A DNA stretch of 64,000 nt from Chinchilla lanigera (lineage: Eukaryota; Chordata; Mammalia; Rodentia; Chinchillidae): the NCBI RefSeq assembly GCF_000276665.1, contig NW_004955423.1, positions 9,561,608 to 9,625,607 of the forward strand. Direction: 5' to 3'. Positions within the stretch are counted from its first letter, which is position 1; each line of letters opens with the position of its first letter. The notes below the pieces were generated by a model. The model saw only the letters and a list, made by a program, of their open reading frames with translations. It had not been told where the DNA came from and made no database searches. The position numbers and the translations under genes are program-made. Positions 1 through 11,003 of this stretch are shown piece by piece.

Positions 1-59
1 TTAAAAATCATTAAAAAAATTTAAAACAGAATCCACAATTAATACTTTGTTCAGCTATA

Positions 60-428
60 AATGGTTTAGATTCTTTTTTTTTTTTTCTGTACAGGGATTA
101 AACCTAGGGCCTAACACATGCTAGGCAAATGGTCCAGCACTCCTACATCCTTAGTTGTGGGTTTTTTTTTTTTTTTTTTGGTTTTTCTCCGGTACCAGGA
201 ACCGAACTCACGACCTTGCGCTTGCCAGGCAGGCGCTTTTGCCGCTGAGCTAAATCCCCAGCCCCTGTGGGTTTTTTTTTTTTTTCATTAAATTTTAAAA
301 GAAATTTTGAAGCAAGGTGTCACTAGATTGTGTAGGTTGGCCTCAAACTTAGGACATTCTTTACTCAGCCTTATGAGCACAGCATTTGAAAGTATAAACT
401 ACAAGACCTGGCAATGGTTTGCATTCTT
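60..428 (-). mobile_element. Composite B1+ID SINE, antisense
   Basis: Read on the minus strand this is a 7SL-derived B1 body (about 305-415), an A-rich linker, then an older ID-type tRNA body (about 77-158) and a poly(A) tail seen here as the T-run at 75-86. A 17-bp direct repeat with two mismatches (60-76 and 412-428, core AATGGTTT) brackets the whole unit, which supports insertion as one composite. A second, younger ID has landed in the linker. B1+ID fusions are known in several rodent lineages; the exact family is not assigned. Confidence 0.75.
162..265 (-). mobile_element. ID SINE (young type), antisense, nested
   Basis: On the minus strand this begins GGGGCTGGGGATTTAGCTCA and carries the tRNA-like A box (TAGCTCAGCGG) and a B box (GAGTTCGGTTCC), then an A-rich tail. 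TGTGGG plus T-run occurs on both sides (156-161, 266-271), consistent with a target-site duplication inside the linker of the older composite SINE. The sequence is nearly identical to the other young ID copies in the window. Confidence 0.9.
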
Positions 429-724
429 TCCAAAAAAGAAAACAATTCTTTTATTAACGTGCTTCATTTAGAGAAGTTTTGATAAAACATGAGAAAAGGT
501 TAAACAGATACTTCACAAAAAACAATAGTAAGTTATTTACCAGAACCTAAGCTCAACTGATTAAAACTTTAAAAAAGCGGAAGTACTTTTCTTTAGCTGC
601 AGATGAAAGTGCAACATAAACATGTTCAGTTAGTGCTTATGTTTTATATTAAAAGACTTCCAAGATCATGAAGAAATAGCAATTTACAACCTGAAAAGTT
701 TAACTCATGGTTTAGATGTTGTCT
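429..724. other. No recognised feature
   Basis: AT-rich sequence with no repeat I can name, no open reading frame of interest and no RNA gene signature. Confidence 0.5.
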
Positions 725-1136
725 TAGCTACTTTTCTCATTGCTGAAACAAACTACCCAACACCCAAAGTTAAGGAGGAAAGGTTTATTTGGCTCTCACA
801 GTTTGTAGAGGTTTCAGTCCATATTTGGCTGGCTCCAAGGCAGGGGCATGACAGAAGGGCATCACAGAGGAGAAACAGTTCATGGCAGGCAGAAGGTAGA
901 AAAGCAAGCAAGAGACCTTAGCAGTTTTTTTCTACCTCTTTTATATCCTATCTAGGCTACCAAGATTAGGGCCATGTCAAACCAATCAGTGAACTGATTT
1001 AGTAATCACACACCCTTAATCCCAGCATTACACCATGAATCAATCATACACTCTAGGTTCAGTGATCTCTAAAAAAGCTCCACCTATAATAACCCCATGA
1101 GGTTTGGGGGGACATCTAGACACAAGTCATAACAGA
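725..1136 (-). mobile_element. MaLR-type LTR, antisense
   Basis: It shows the usual antisense MaLR layout: an opening of the TTAGTCC...GCTG type in degenerate form, then AAGGAGGAAAGGTTTATTTGG with CTCACAGTTT, a purine-rich middle with GCAGGCAGAAGG, a CACC/CCATGA-rich portion, and an end near ACACAAGTCATAACA. No internal retroviral region follows, so it is a solo LTR. ORR1, MT or MST-like subfamily is not resolved. Confidence 0.7.
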
Positions 1137-2410
1137 TGCTTTTACATCTTCTACCTCTGCCGAGGAATTTCAGCTACATATAAAATAATGAAATTCTATC
1201 CCAATGGATGGTGCTTCAACTATGTAGGCTTTAAAACACTGGTTTTAGATCTTTTGGTTCATGAGCGTGATGATTGGGTGTTCATGCCGTCTGCATGAGA
1301 TGTCACTCCCTAAATCCTTGTTAAGACGTGAGCATATTACCTGTCTGACATAAATAAATAAGTACACACTAGTTTTATTAAAATGCTAATATGAAAGACC
1401 AATGTTTTCCTATTGCTTCCTTCTGCTATCTGATATCTAGGTTCAGTTTTCTGAAGCAGACTCATGAAAAGTGTTTTAGATCAGCATATATCTGTAAATA
1501 GTGACTATCAGTGCCAGCAATCAGAACTATGAAAAGAAGTAGAATACAAGAAATTTAATGATCTGTACTCTGCCAGAGCTTGATTGCTTAAGTCATGGAA
1601 GAGTTTTACAAAGATTGGTAGCACTGCTAAGACAAATGCAAGTTTTTATTAAATAAAAGGAATGTTTGCCAATATTCAAGAATTAAAGACAAAAATGGTA
1701 GAGGAGTTTATGTTTTCTTATTGATAGCACACTGGATTTGAAAGCTGACCTGTAACCTAGCTAAGTAGGTATCAGATTTTTACATTGAAAATATATCATT
1801 TCAGGGTATAAGGCAATAATAATAATTTTAGACATTTTTCTAACATGAATAAATTCAAGAAAAATTTGAACAAAACTTTACTGAACTGATACACTTAGAG
1901 TTATCAGTTTATGCAAACCTCTTCAAATTCAATGTTAATAACATCAATATGCACATTACCAAATGTATTTAACTTGGACAGATATCGTTATGAAAACAAC
2001 AGGCTTTTGCTTCAAAGTTAAATCAAGACAAAATAAATAGTATATTTCACAACTGTGTGCAAATATAGTTACTGGAAAATTTGAGTATATTGGGAATTAG
2101 TTTGGCATGTGATTCTTCTACTTCTACTGTCTAAATTTTATGACAACTAAATATGGATCAAGTATTTCCAAAGAAAGTTTTGTGTTCCTTTTGAGATACA
2201 CTATAAGTATAAAATACACAATGAATTAAGAAACTTTAGTACCAAGTATAAAGTATCCCATTAATAGTTACGTTCATTACATGTTAAAATAATGTTTTTA
2301 TAGATTTACTTAAATGTATTGTTGAAACTTATTTAACTTGTTTATAGATGACCACTGGAAAATTTAAAACTACCCAGGTGAGTTAGGTTTTATTTCTATT
2401 GAGCAGCACT
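1137..2410. other. No recognised feature
   Basis: AT-rich sequence with short ORFs only. Nothing here matches a repeat or gene that I recognise. Confidence 0.45.
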
Positions 2411-2815
2411 AATGTAGATCCAAAAATGGAATTGCTGAGCTACAGAATATTTGAATGTTTGATATCAGGAAATAATGCTGAACTATTTTCCAAAGTCATT
2501 TACCAATTTATAGTATTCATCAATACCATACCTATAAATATACATCTGTTCCAATGATTAGTATTGTCATTTTCTCAAAATTTTGCCAAGTGAACTGCTA
2601 AGTCAACTGGTTCTGCCAAATGAACTGATATGATTTTGATTTACATTTTCTTGGTCACTAATACCACTAAATATCTCTCCATATTTTAATTGGCCATGTA
2701 TCTTCTCTTCTGTGGAATGTTTGCTAACCTTTTGGCCATTTTTCTACAATATTCTTTCTGTTTGTGCATTTCATATTGATTTGTTGATACTTACTGTTGA
2801 CATAAAATTCACTCT
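2411..2815 (-). mobile_element. Old L1 fragment (ORF2 3' end), antisense
   Basis: Read on the minus strand it follows the L1 ORF2 3' portion in degenerate form. Anchors are GGAATTGCTGAGC, a TTTTCCAAAG block, the TTGATTTACATTTTC block, and ATTGGCCATGTATCTTCTC. Many substitutions place it in the old mammalian L1 (L1M) class. It is 5' and 3' truncated. Confidence 0.7.
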
Positions 2816-3250
2816 TGCCTTCCAGCATGAATTCAAGTAGACTTTAAATCTTTGTGAATGTTATGCCAACATCATATTAACTCATATAGAGAATAACAGA
2901 GATCCAACCAAGGATTCATATTAGCGAACAACTGTTATAGGTCCAGGCTGGGAGAATTTAGCAGGAATAAATGAATGAAACAAAGAAGGATGTAAGAAAA
3001 GTCTCACATGATTTTTGTTTAAAACTGTCAAGGTATCATGTATCCCATCTCACTTAGGTTAACAAGTCTGACAAATAAGAAGCTGTGAAATAGGAGGTTC
3101 AACCATCCTTGGTTTCCTCTTGCAGCAGTAACCTAAAGGCCAAGGTCCATCTCTGAAATTGGTTTGCCCCCAGGCTGCCTAAAGCCCACTTGCATTCATA
3201 GGATTGAGTGAAGATACACAGTTGCAGGACAGACAGAAGTTGTGTGGAAA
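2816..3250. other. No recognised feature
   Basis: Mixed-composition sequence, with no repeat or coding signal I can support. Confidence 0.45.
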
Positions 3251-3254
3251 AAAG

Positions 3255-3480
3255 AGAGCTACTCTGGAATCCAAAGCACTGCTCTTAACCCTCAGTCTTG
3301 CTACTTTCTCCTGGATTTTCAAATAGTTTCTGAGCTTTAGCTACTTTAAAAAACAAAAAGCTGCGATATATTTATCATATCAAACATCACAATGACTGAA
3401 TGAAGTAATATTTGTGAAGATAATTACCACAATGCATTCAGATGCTTTTTGAATTGGAAAATAAGCACTATCACCGCTAT
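3255..3480 (+). repeat. MIR SINE fragment
   Basis: Degenerate MIR core: CTTGCTACTTTCT, then a GAGCTTTAGCTACTTTAAAA block, the GACTGAATGAAGTAATATTTGTG block and a GTATC/CACTATCACC end. The order matches the MIR consensus (ctgccact... gagcctcagtttcc... aggattaaatgag). Confidence 0.5.
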
Positions 3481-3529
3481 TTACAATTTGGAAGAGTTTG
3501 GGTTTTTTGGTTTTTTTGTTTTTTTATCC

Positions 3530-3692
3530 TGTGAACAACTCTCCATTTCTATTTTATAGTCAAGAGAACCAAAGTAAAGAGAAATTAAATGACTACTCAT
3601 TATTCTTTTACTAGTGAAGAAACAAAATCAAGTCTTCCGAACCTAAGACTTGACTGAAAGCCAAAAGTACTTTCCATTGCAATATGATGTTT
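3530..3692 (+). repeat. MIR SINE 3' fragment
   Basis: It reads CCATTTCTATTTTATAGTCAAG, AAAGAGAAATTAAATGACT, GTGAAGAAACAAAATCAAG and AGTACTTTCC. These parallel the MIR 3' series (ccattttacagatgagg, gaggttaagtgactt, gctagtaagtggcag, gctctttcca). It is separated from the previous MIR piece by a T-rich run at 3501-3527. Confidence 0.55.
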
Positions 3693-3699
3693 AATTTCC

Positions 3700-4109
3700 C
3701 CAGCCTTGGTCTCCAATTCTGAGTCAGGAGTGTTGCTTCTTCCCTAAAGAAGGATACATTTTCCTTCCCAAGTAATGAACTTTCTTCATTCTAACTTTGT
3801 AAGGAATAACTTCAGAGTCATAAAAAATTAAGAATAGCCCAGAAATTTCACACATCCTTCACCGAGAACCCTCAAAACATTAATATTTCACTACATTTGC
3901 TTTTATTGTTCCTCTTCCCTCTCGTCTATGATATATAAAGCAGAAGCAGAAGAAGAAAAGCAAAGCAGTCTCCAGACTGAAACATTTTAAAATTCCTGGT
4001 CTTTTTAGAGTTTTAAGCAGAAGGATTGGTATAAATACGTACACTAGTTCCTAATACACAGAAGCCACCCTGTATACATTTCTTGTGTAGAGGTTATTCT
4101 AAACTAGTA
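3700..4109. other. No recognised feature
   Basis: Single-copy-looking sequence between a MIR and a MER5-like element. No gene or repeat recognised. Confidence 0.4.
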
Positions 4110-4278
4110 GGTCTTCATTAGGGATGACTGTGTCTCTCAGGGATCATTTTGCAACATCTAGAGACATTCTGGATTGTCATGACTGGAGGGAGGTTACAAT
4201 TACCATCTAGTTGGTAGAGGCCAAGAATGTCACTGACGCTGCCCAGGACAGCCCCCTCCCCAACATATCCTTAAGACT
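4110..4278. mobile_element. MER5A-like hAT-Charlie MITE fragment
   Basis: The anchors AACATCTAGAGACATTCTGG, ATCTAGTTGGTAGAGGCCAA and CCCAGGACAGCCCCC follow the order of the MER5A consensus, with about the divergence expected for a pre-radiation mammalian MITE. It has no coding capacity. Confidence 0.7.
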
Positions 4279-4284
4279 ATGTTT

Positions 4285-4375
4285 TATGCCTTTATGGATC
4301 TTGCACTATAAGATAGTTCTGTCTTACCCAATATGTAAGCCGCTACCATTTGTGACCATATGTACATACTTCTAC
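4285..4375. mobile_element. hAT-type MITE, left part
   Basis: It contains TTCTGTCTTACCCAATATGT and GCCGCTACCATTTGTGACCA, resembling the 'tccaatatggtagccactagccacatgtgg' element. The likely other half lies past an old L1 at 7735-7885, suggesting a hAT element split by that L1. The exact family is not resolved. Confidence 0.4.
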
Positions 4376-5213
4376 CTCTAGTCAAGATGGAGTCATGGGA
4401 ATAATATTTATCTTTCTGCATATGACAATCAGAGAAAAGACAAAAATATATTTTTTAAAAATGGCACCCAAAGCATTGGTTACAGGAAGTAAAGGTGACA
4501 GTGACTCTTAAGAGAGAGAAAACAAGAAAGGCAGGCCCCTCCCACTTACTCCATTGAGAAAGTTTTTAGGGTGTGCACAAGGCATCCCTGGAGAGGAAAG
4601 AAAAACACAAAAAGGGAACTCCGATGAGCTTCAGGGCCTTGCCTTGAGTGTTTAGCACAGTTCTGATTAACATCCATATCTGAAGAGACTTTATGAGGCT
4701 AAGGGAGGAACCATACAAAAGGATTCTAGGAAACAATCCCTGAAGATCATGCAGAAATGAAAATAGTGCTTTTTCTTGCTGCCGGAGAGGAAAATCTCAT
4801 AGTTCAGGGGTAGTAGGAGTGCACAGAAGGGCCTTGCCCCAGTAAGAGAGAAAAATAACCTTAGATTGACTGTAGCTATGGTTCTGCCTAGCAAAAGGAT
4901 CAACATGCTTTCAAGTAACTTAATGACATCCAGGACAAAAATCAATCATATTTATAGGAATATATAAAGCATCTAACACTCAGCAAGGTAAAATTTATAT
5001 TGCCTAGTATTCAATCAAAAATTAACAGACATGCAAAGAAATAGAAAGATATAATTCATCAGGAGAGGAAAGACCAATCAATTGAAGCTGAGAAATTATT
5101 CAAGTGGTAAAATTAATACACAAGGACATAAAAAGTGATAATGACTGTATTCCATGTGTTCAAGGAGCTAGAGAAAAGGTTAAGATTAAATATGTTAAGT
5201 AGGCACATAGAAC

Positions 5214-5233
5214 ATATATATATATATATATAT
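5214..5233. repeat. (AT)n microsatellite
   Basis: Ten perfect AT dinucleotides inside the decayed L1. Confidence 0.9.
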
Positions 5234-6794
5234 CTCCAAGGTTAACTTCTATAGACAACTATATTGTTTGAAATATGAAATATATGGTGTAGGATTAATA
5301 CGAAATTATAATTTTTAAAAGATTAGTACAGTGAAGTGCAAAGCGATAGAATCCATTCCAAGTGAAGCAGAGAAAAAAGAACAAAATAATAACTGAACAT
5401 CAGTGCATAATAGAATAATACCAAATGATCAAATATACATCTAAAAGGAAAACAGGAAAAATATTTAAAAACAATTGTTGAAAAATTTCCAAAATTGATC
5501 TAAGAAACAGAACAGATCCCAAACACAAGAAACATGAAGAAAAATCACACTTACTCTCATAATCAAATTGCTTAAAATATAAAAAATAAAGAAAAAATCC
5601 TAGAAGCAGATAGAAAAAAGGACTCATGTATATAGGGGAAAAAAATTTAAAAAGACTAAGATGAGGAACAAAATAAGGGTAACTGCTGTTACCACTTTGT
5701 TTTCAACTTTTTACTAGAGGTTCTCGTAGTGCAAAAGTAAGGAAAAAATAGACAGACAGACACATAAATAGGTGTCATCCAGATCTGAAGAAAGAAATAA
5801 AATCATATTTAGTGACAAGATATAATTGCTTATGTTAAAAACTAGTACAGAATTGACCAAAAAGTTACTAGAAATAATAAACAAATTTAGTAAGGTTGTA
5901 GAATACAAGATTAATAAGCAAACATCAATTGCATTTCCACATACTATCAACAAACTCTTGGGACATTCAGATTTAAAAAAGCAGTATCAGTTGCAATGGT
6001 ATAAAAACATGAAATATATAAGGATGCATCTAACAAAATGTGTAAGACCCACACAGAAAACTATACAATAATGCTCAGATAAATTAAAGAAGACCTAAGT
6101 AAGTGGAAAAATATACCATGTTCATTTATTGGAGGACATGGTATTGTTAAGATGTCACTTCTTTCCAAACTGATCTATGCCAATACTAATTAAAATACCA
6201 GGAGGGTTTTGTTGTTGTCGTTTGTTTTTTTTTTTTGTTGAAAACTGACAAGCACATTCTAAAAATTTGTATTGAAAATAAAGAGCCAAAACAATCTTGA
6301 GAAAGAACAAAGTTGGATGGCTAACTATCTGACTTCGGGCTATCATTATGAAAGCTACAATTACGGAAACAATTTTGCACTGGTGTAACTTTCCTTTGCC
6401 AAAAGATCAATGGAACAGAATAAACAGCCTAGAAGTAGATCCACAATATCTGATCAATTATCTTTCAATAAAGTTGCAGAAGCATTTAAATAAATGGTGC
6501 TGACAAATTTGGATATTCATAGGCAAAATATCCAACAACCCTACCATCACCACCAACAAAAACACTTCAACCATTATTTCACACTACACATAAAAATTAA
6601 CCCAAAAATCATAGTCCTAAATCCTAAAACCTACCATCATAAAATTTCTGGAAGAAAACATAGAAGAGAATCCTTGAGTCTCTGTTTAGGCAAAGATTTC
6701 TTAAATACGTCACCAAAACCACTAGCCATAAAGAAAAATTGATAAATGGGACTTCCTCAAATCTAACTTTTGTACTTTCAAAGGCAATGAAAGG

Positions 6795-6797
<3 letters not shown>

Positions 6798-6842
<45 letters not shown>
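6798..6842. repeat. (AT)n microsatellite
   Basis: A perfect AT run of about 22 units inside the L1 ORF2 remnant. It is likely length-polymorphic. Confidence 0.95.
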
Positions 6843-6844
<2 letters not shown>

Positions 6845-7734
6845 AACAAAATATTTTCAGGTAATACATATGATAAAGAACTTATATTCACAATATATAC
6901 AAGCTCTCTCTACAAGAAATATGATAAAAATGAACCCAATAAGAATAAGAGCAAAACATTTGAATAACACATCACCTAGGAAGATAGACAGATGTAAAAT
7001 AAGCAGACATAAGATGCTGAACATCTTCAGTTACTAGGGAAACAAAAATGACTCCTACACTGAATACAATGACTCAAATGAAACAACTGAACATAAGTCT
7101 GTGAGGATGTGGAACAACTAGAATACTTACACACTATCAGTGGAAGGTTATGGGACCCCAAGTTTGGAGAACAGTTTGTTAAAAAGTTAAACACCTACTA
7201 CACAGCCCAGCCAATTCCAATCCTAAGTATTTATGGCAGAGAAATGAAAGCCTATCTCCACACAGAGACCTGTGCATGAGTGATGAAAGCAGCTTTGCTT
7301 ACAGTACCTAAAAAAGTGTAAGCAATCCAAATATCTATCATGTAGGAGAAATAGATAACCAATTGTTGTATATCCAGATCATGAACAATTACTCGGTTAT
7401 CAAAGCAATGAACTAAGTATACTATGCCCAATGAGACACTAAGCTATATACAAGTACATGTTTGTGTGTATAGAATAATCCATCTATACTAAGTTACAGA
7501 AAATACAACTAATGTATACTGACAGATAGCAAGCATACCAATGGTTGCCTCAGGACAGGAAGAGAGAAGAAGACAGGAGAGAGAGATTACAAAGCATGAT
7601 GAGGAGATGCGGTGTGGTAGTGGTTTCAAATGTCAAGACTTCCCAATCTTATATTTTCAGCACTTGTTATTCATTAGATGTACATTATATAGAAAAAGTT
7701 GTTAATTTTTAAAATAATTACAGTTTAAAAATTT

Positions 7735-7885
7735 AAAAGCTCAGTTCACCAGATACACTAGTCACATTTCAAGTTCTTAATAGCCATATATAACTAGTGG
7801 CTACCATTTTGGGTAGGACCAATACATGATATTTCTATGATCACCACTTGTACTGGAGGACAGCACTTCTCTATCTCATAAAGAA
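7735..7885. mobile_element. hAT-type MITE, right part
   Basis: It reads CTCAGTTCACCAGATACACT, AGTCACATTTCAAGTTCTTA, ATAGCCATATATAACTAGTG, GCTACCATTTTGGGTAGGAC. This matches the right half of the hAT element whose consensus has cactagccacatttcaagtgctcaatagcc. It begins where the L1 3' end stops. Confidence 0.5.
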
Positions 7886-9671
7886 GTAGTCATTTCTTTC
7901 ATCCCTCCCACATCTACCTATGCCAAACTTTTAAGAATGGGAGAGAGCATGGTGGTATAAAACTGATATATAAATTGCTCAAGACTTGTAAATAAAAAAG
8001 ATTTTGTTAAGTTAATTTTAAAATAATATTGCTCTGAGGCAAAATATAATTTTGTTCGTAAACATATAATACACTGTTTTTCATTTAGACGTCATGACTT
8101 CTGTAGATAATGTTTAGTTTCCTCTAATGCTGAAGTCTGACAGTAATTTTAGACGCCAAACAACACAGAAAGAAATAAAATAGATTAACACTCTCTTGGA
8201 ACTTCCTTTCTTTTGGTAATGAAAATGGTCATAGTTTCGCTATAACTCCTCACTGGTGATATACATTTTCCACATACTTACAGATATCCTCTGATTTAGC
8301 TTTCTGTTGTTTCAGAATATATAATGCTACATAATAAAGTGAATTTTCCTTTTTAAAAGAATCAAGCATACTTCCCTTACACAACAAATATAATCAGGAG
8401 TTTCAAATGAAGTAACAGACATTAAAATAGAACACTACAGTATGCACTGAAATATTTTGTATTCAAGGAATAAATTTTAAAAAAAACACACGACAGAGAA
8501 GTTGTTAAACTTCCCATTTTGACTGAAGCTTTTCCCTTCTCAGTTTTGAGAGTTGGAGGTGATTTTAACCAAAAAGGAAAAAAAAAGGACTAACACCAGG
8601 AAACCAAATTCAAATGCTATTTTCTGCCCCTACCTTAGTATCATATGGATTTGTGAGGCAAAATGTTTGTTAGCTTTAGAGTTTTTGTTTCAGGATAGAG
8701 AATGCAGGACTGAAATCCTTCACCCTCGTTCACGGCCGAACACACTACCCTTCCCATGCACATTTTGATGTCTGAGTCATCTCTCTCTCTCTGAAATGGA
8801 ACACAGAAAAAGGCAACTGGAGTTGGGAGCAGAGAAAGGAGGCCAGTGGCCAGGGCAGACGAACCAAGACAATCCCCAAACTGTGTACTGTGGTAGATAA
8901 GCAAGAAGTATAAAAATAGAAACCAAGTCCCTCTGTTGTGTGCAGAACTCAGAAGCCAGCTTCACTTACTTTTTTACACCGACAGAGCCATTTTCCTTGT
9001 TTTCCATGTCAACAGAGAGCATGGGAAGGCTGCAGGGTTCCTTTACTTCAGCAACTAATCAATAAGGGAGAAAAGCTTGTGTTTAATTCTTAGAAAGTGA
9101 GAGAAGAATATATATTCTGAATCGGAAACATAAAGGTCCCTTTCACAGCTTCACACCAGTTCACGGTATGTTTTGTTTAAATCTCCAGTTCCGTCAGCGA
9201 TTGGAGAGATGTGATTAAACCTACAGAACTGGAGGAGACGGACTGGGGTGCTTTCATCTGTACTGGCACTCCCCTCCTCGACAATGAGCATTTGCAAATG
9301 AAATTGAATCCTCGTTCAAAATAAGTGCTGTGCGACCCAGCACAGCGTCCTCTGGGTGCCAGACTCTCACTGAAGACACTGCAACTCATAAATGAGTCAA
9401 AGTAGAAGACAAACAATCCCCCTTTGCCTGCTGCCTCCCACCACGGGCTTTGATTGTTTCTTTTATTTGCCTTTTTTGAGGGGGCTGACTCCTAGATTTT
9501 TTTCAATGTAATGCAGTAGGGCAGTTAACGCTTTTGTCAGGAAGTGTTCCCCTACCTCACCTATTCTCAGTCAAAGCTTCAAAAAACCAGTCTGGAAGGT
9601 GACCAGGCTGTGCTAAAGCAAAAAGCTTACAAAAAAATGCTAGATAACCCTTAGCACAGAAAGGTGGTGCT

Positions 9672-9672
<1 letters not shown>

Positions 9673-9706
<34 letters not shown>
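9673..9706. repeat. (GT)17 microsatellite
   Basis: Seventeen perfect GT dinucleotides. Confidence 0.95.
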
Positions 9707-9710
<4 letters not shown>

Positions 9711-10128
9711 CAGTGTAGGGAGCTAATCAGATTTACGTAAAATCATCAAAACATTTAAGGAGATAGAGTAGCATTTATCACTCTTTTTGTTTGAGGGATA
9801 AGGACTGTGCAAAAATAAAAGCCCTCCACAATTAATGTGCAATTAGCAAGATGAGAAAGCTATAAACAAAACTGCTTTAAGAAAGAAGAAGAAGAAAAAA
9901 AAACTAGTCCCGAAACGTATTTGCTGTTATTCAACTGAAGCCATAAATTCAATACATTTCCTCTCAAATCACTTTATACTTCGGCACTCCTTCTCCTGGG
10001 ATTACTCTGACATGGCAAGTGCATCATTTAGTATAATTCACAAGATTTTACCACTGTTAGCGAAGTAGATGATTAACAAATAACACTGTAAGTGTGGGAT
10101 AATCTTCACTCCTGAAACACACATATCC

Positions 10129-10149
10129 ACACACACACACACACACACA
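10129..10149. repeat. (CA)n microsatellite
   Basis: About ten CA dinucleotides, preceded by a short imperfect ACACACAT stretch. Confidence 0.9.
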
Positions 10150-10977
10150 AACTTCCAGCTGCTAAGCCACTTAGATTATTGCTAGAGAAATCCCACATTT
10201 AATATACTTATAGATTATTAGCATACATCCACACACCGCTACAGAGTAGACAGGAAGATAGCGCTACTGCTCCAGCTTAAAGAATGATTTCACTTCAGTT
10301 GGAAACTGTTACACATTCACCATTTTCTAAAGCGTCTCAGAAACAAAACAAAACAAAACACTCACAATGATACTCTGCAACATCACACTACATTGTCTTA
10401 TTATTATTACTAGTATTTTCTTTTTCTGGTGGAAAAGTAAAAAGAAAACCTACCTAGAAGCAACTAAAACATATCAATTTTTATAGGCTTATCAAGAACA
10501 GCCAAAGAAACCCCAATGTTTTCTTTCACAAAGTAGGCTGGCAAAGGAATTCAATAAGGAGGTACAATTTGACACAGTGAAATAAAACCAGGCTGGCTCT
10601 CAGCCAACATGACGTTAGGAATCACACACAAGCTGCACCAACTGCCTTCTGGTTCATGGCTGACTTTTTAAAGCTACAGTGTTCACTTTGGCTAAGTACC
10701 TTCAGCACAATTAGTGGAAGTGAATGAATCACGAGTCCAGAAACTGTAAAAATTTCCCTGCACCTGTCTTGGGTGAAAAAAATCCAAGCTGTCTTAATAG
10801 GCTCTTATTTTTCTTCCTCTGCTTTATTATTGTTGCATATGCCTCTATTGCTGTCCTGAGTGTAAATGTCATGTTTTAAACTATTTCTTTTTGTCCCTCC
10901 TCCAGGAAAAGAGAGAGAACTTGCGGGGTTAGGAGCTACGTTCAGTGAACACCCGAAAGCTGCAATGCTGTGTTATT

Positions 10978-11003
10978 CTTTTCTTTTCTTTTCTTTTCTT
11001 TTT
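10978..11003. repeat. (TTTTC)n simple repeat
   Basis: Five pentanucleotide units of TTTTC on the plus strand. Confidence 0.9.

Larger units (their letters stand above)
4376..7734 (+). mobile_element. Old L1 (L1ME/L1MC-like), decayed
   Basis: A sense-strand L1 relic of about 3.3 kb. It starts in 5' UTR/ORF1-like sequence; ORF1-like blocks with CTCATAATCAAATTGC lie near 5550. ORF2-like blocks follow near 5840-6130 (AGTAAGGTTGTAGAATACAA), 6400 (AAAGATCAATGGAACAGAAT) and 6490 (AAATGGTGCTGAC). 3' blocks follow to about 7734, including GTGAGGATGTGGAACAACTA near 7101 and ACCAATGGTTGCCTC near 7537. All frames are broken and part of ORF2 is missing. No function is expected. Confidence 0.75.

Noticed and set aside
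6798..6842. Regularly spaced repeats as a possible CRISPR-like array
   Set aside because: This and the other AT, GT and AC runs are plain microsatellites. No spacer-repeat architecture occurs anywhere in the window.
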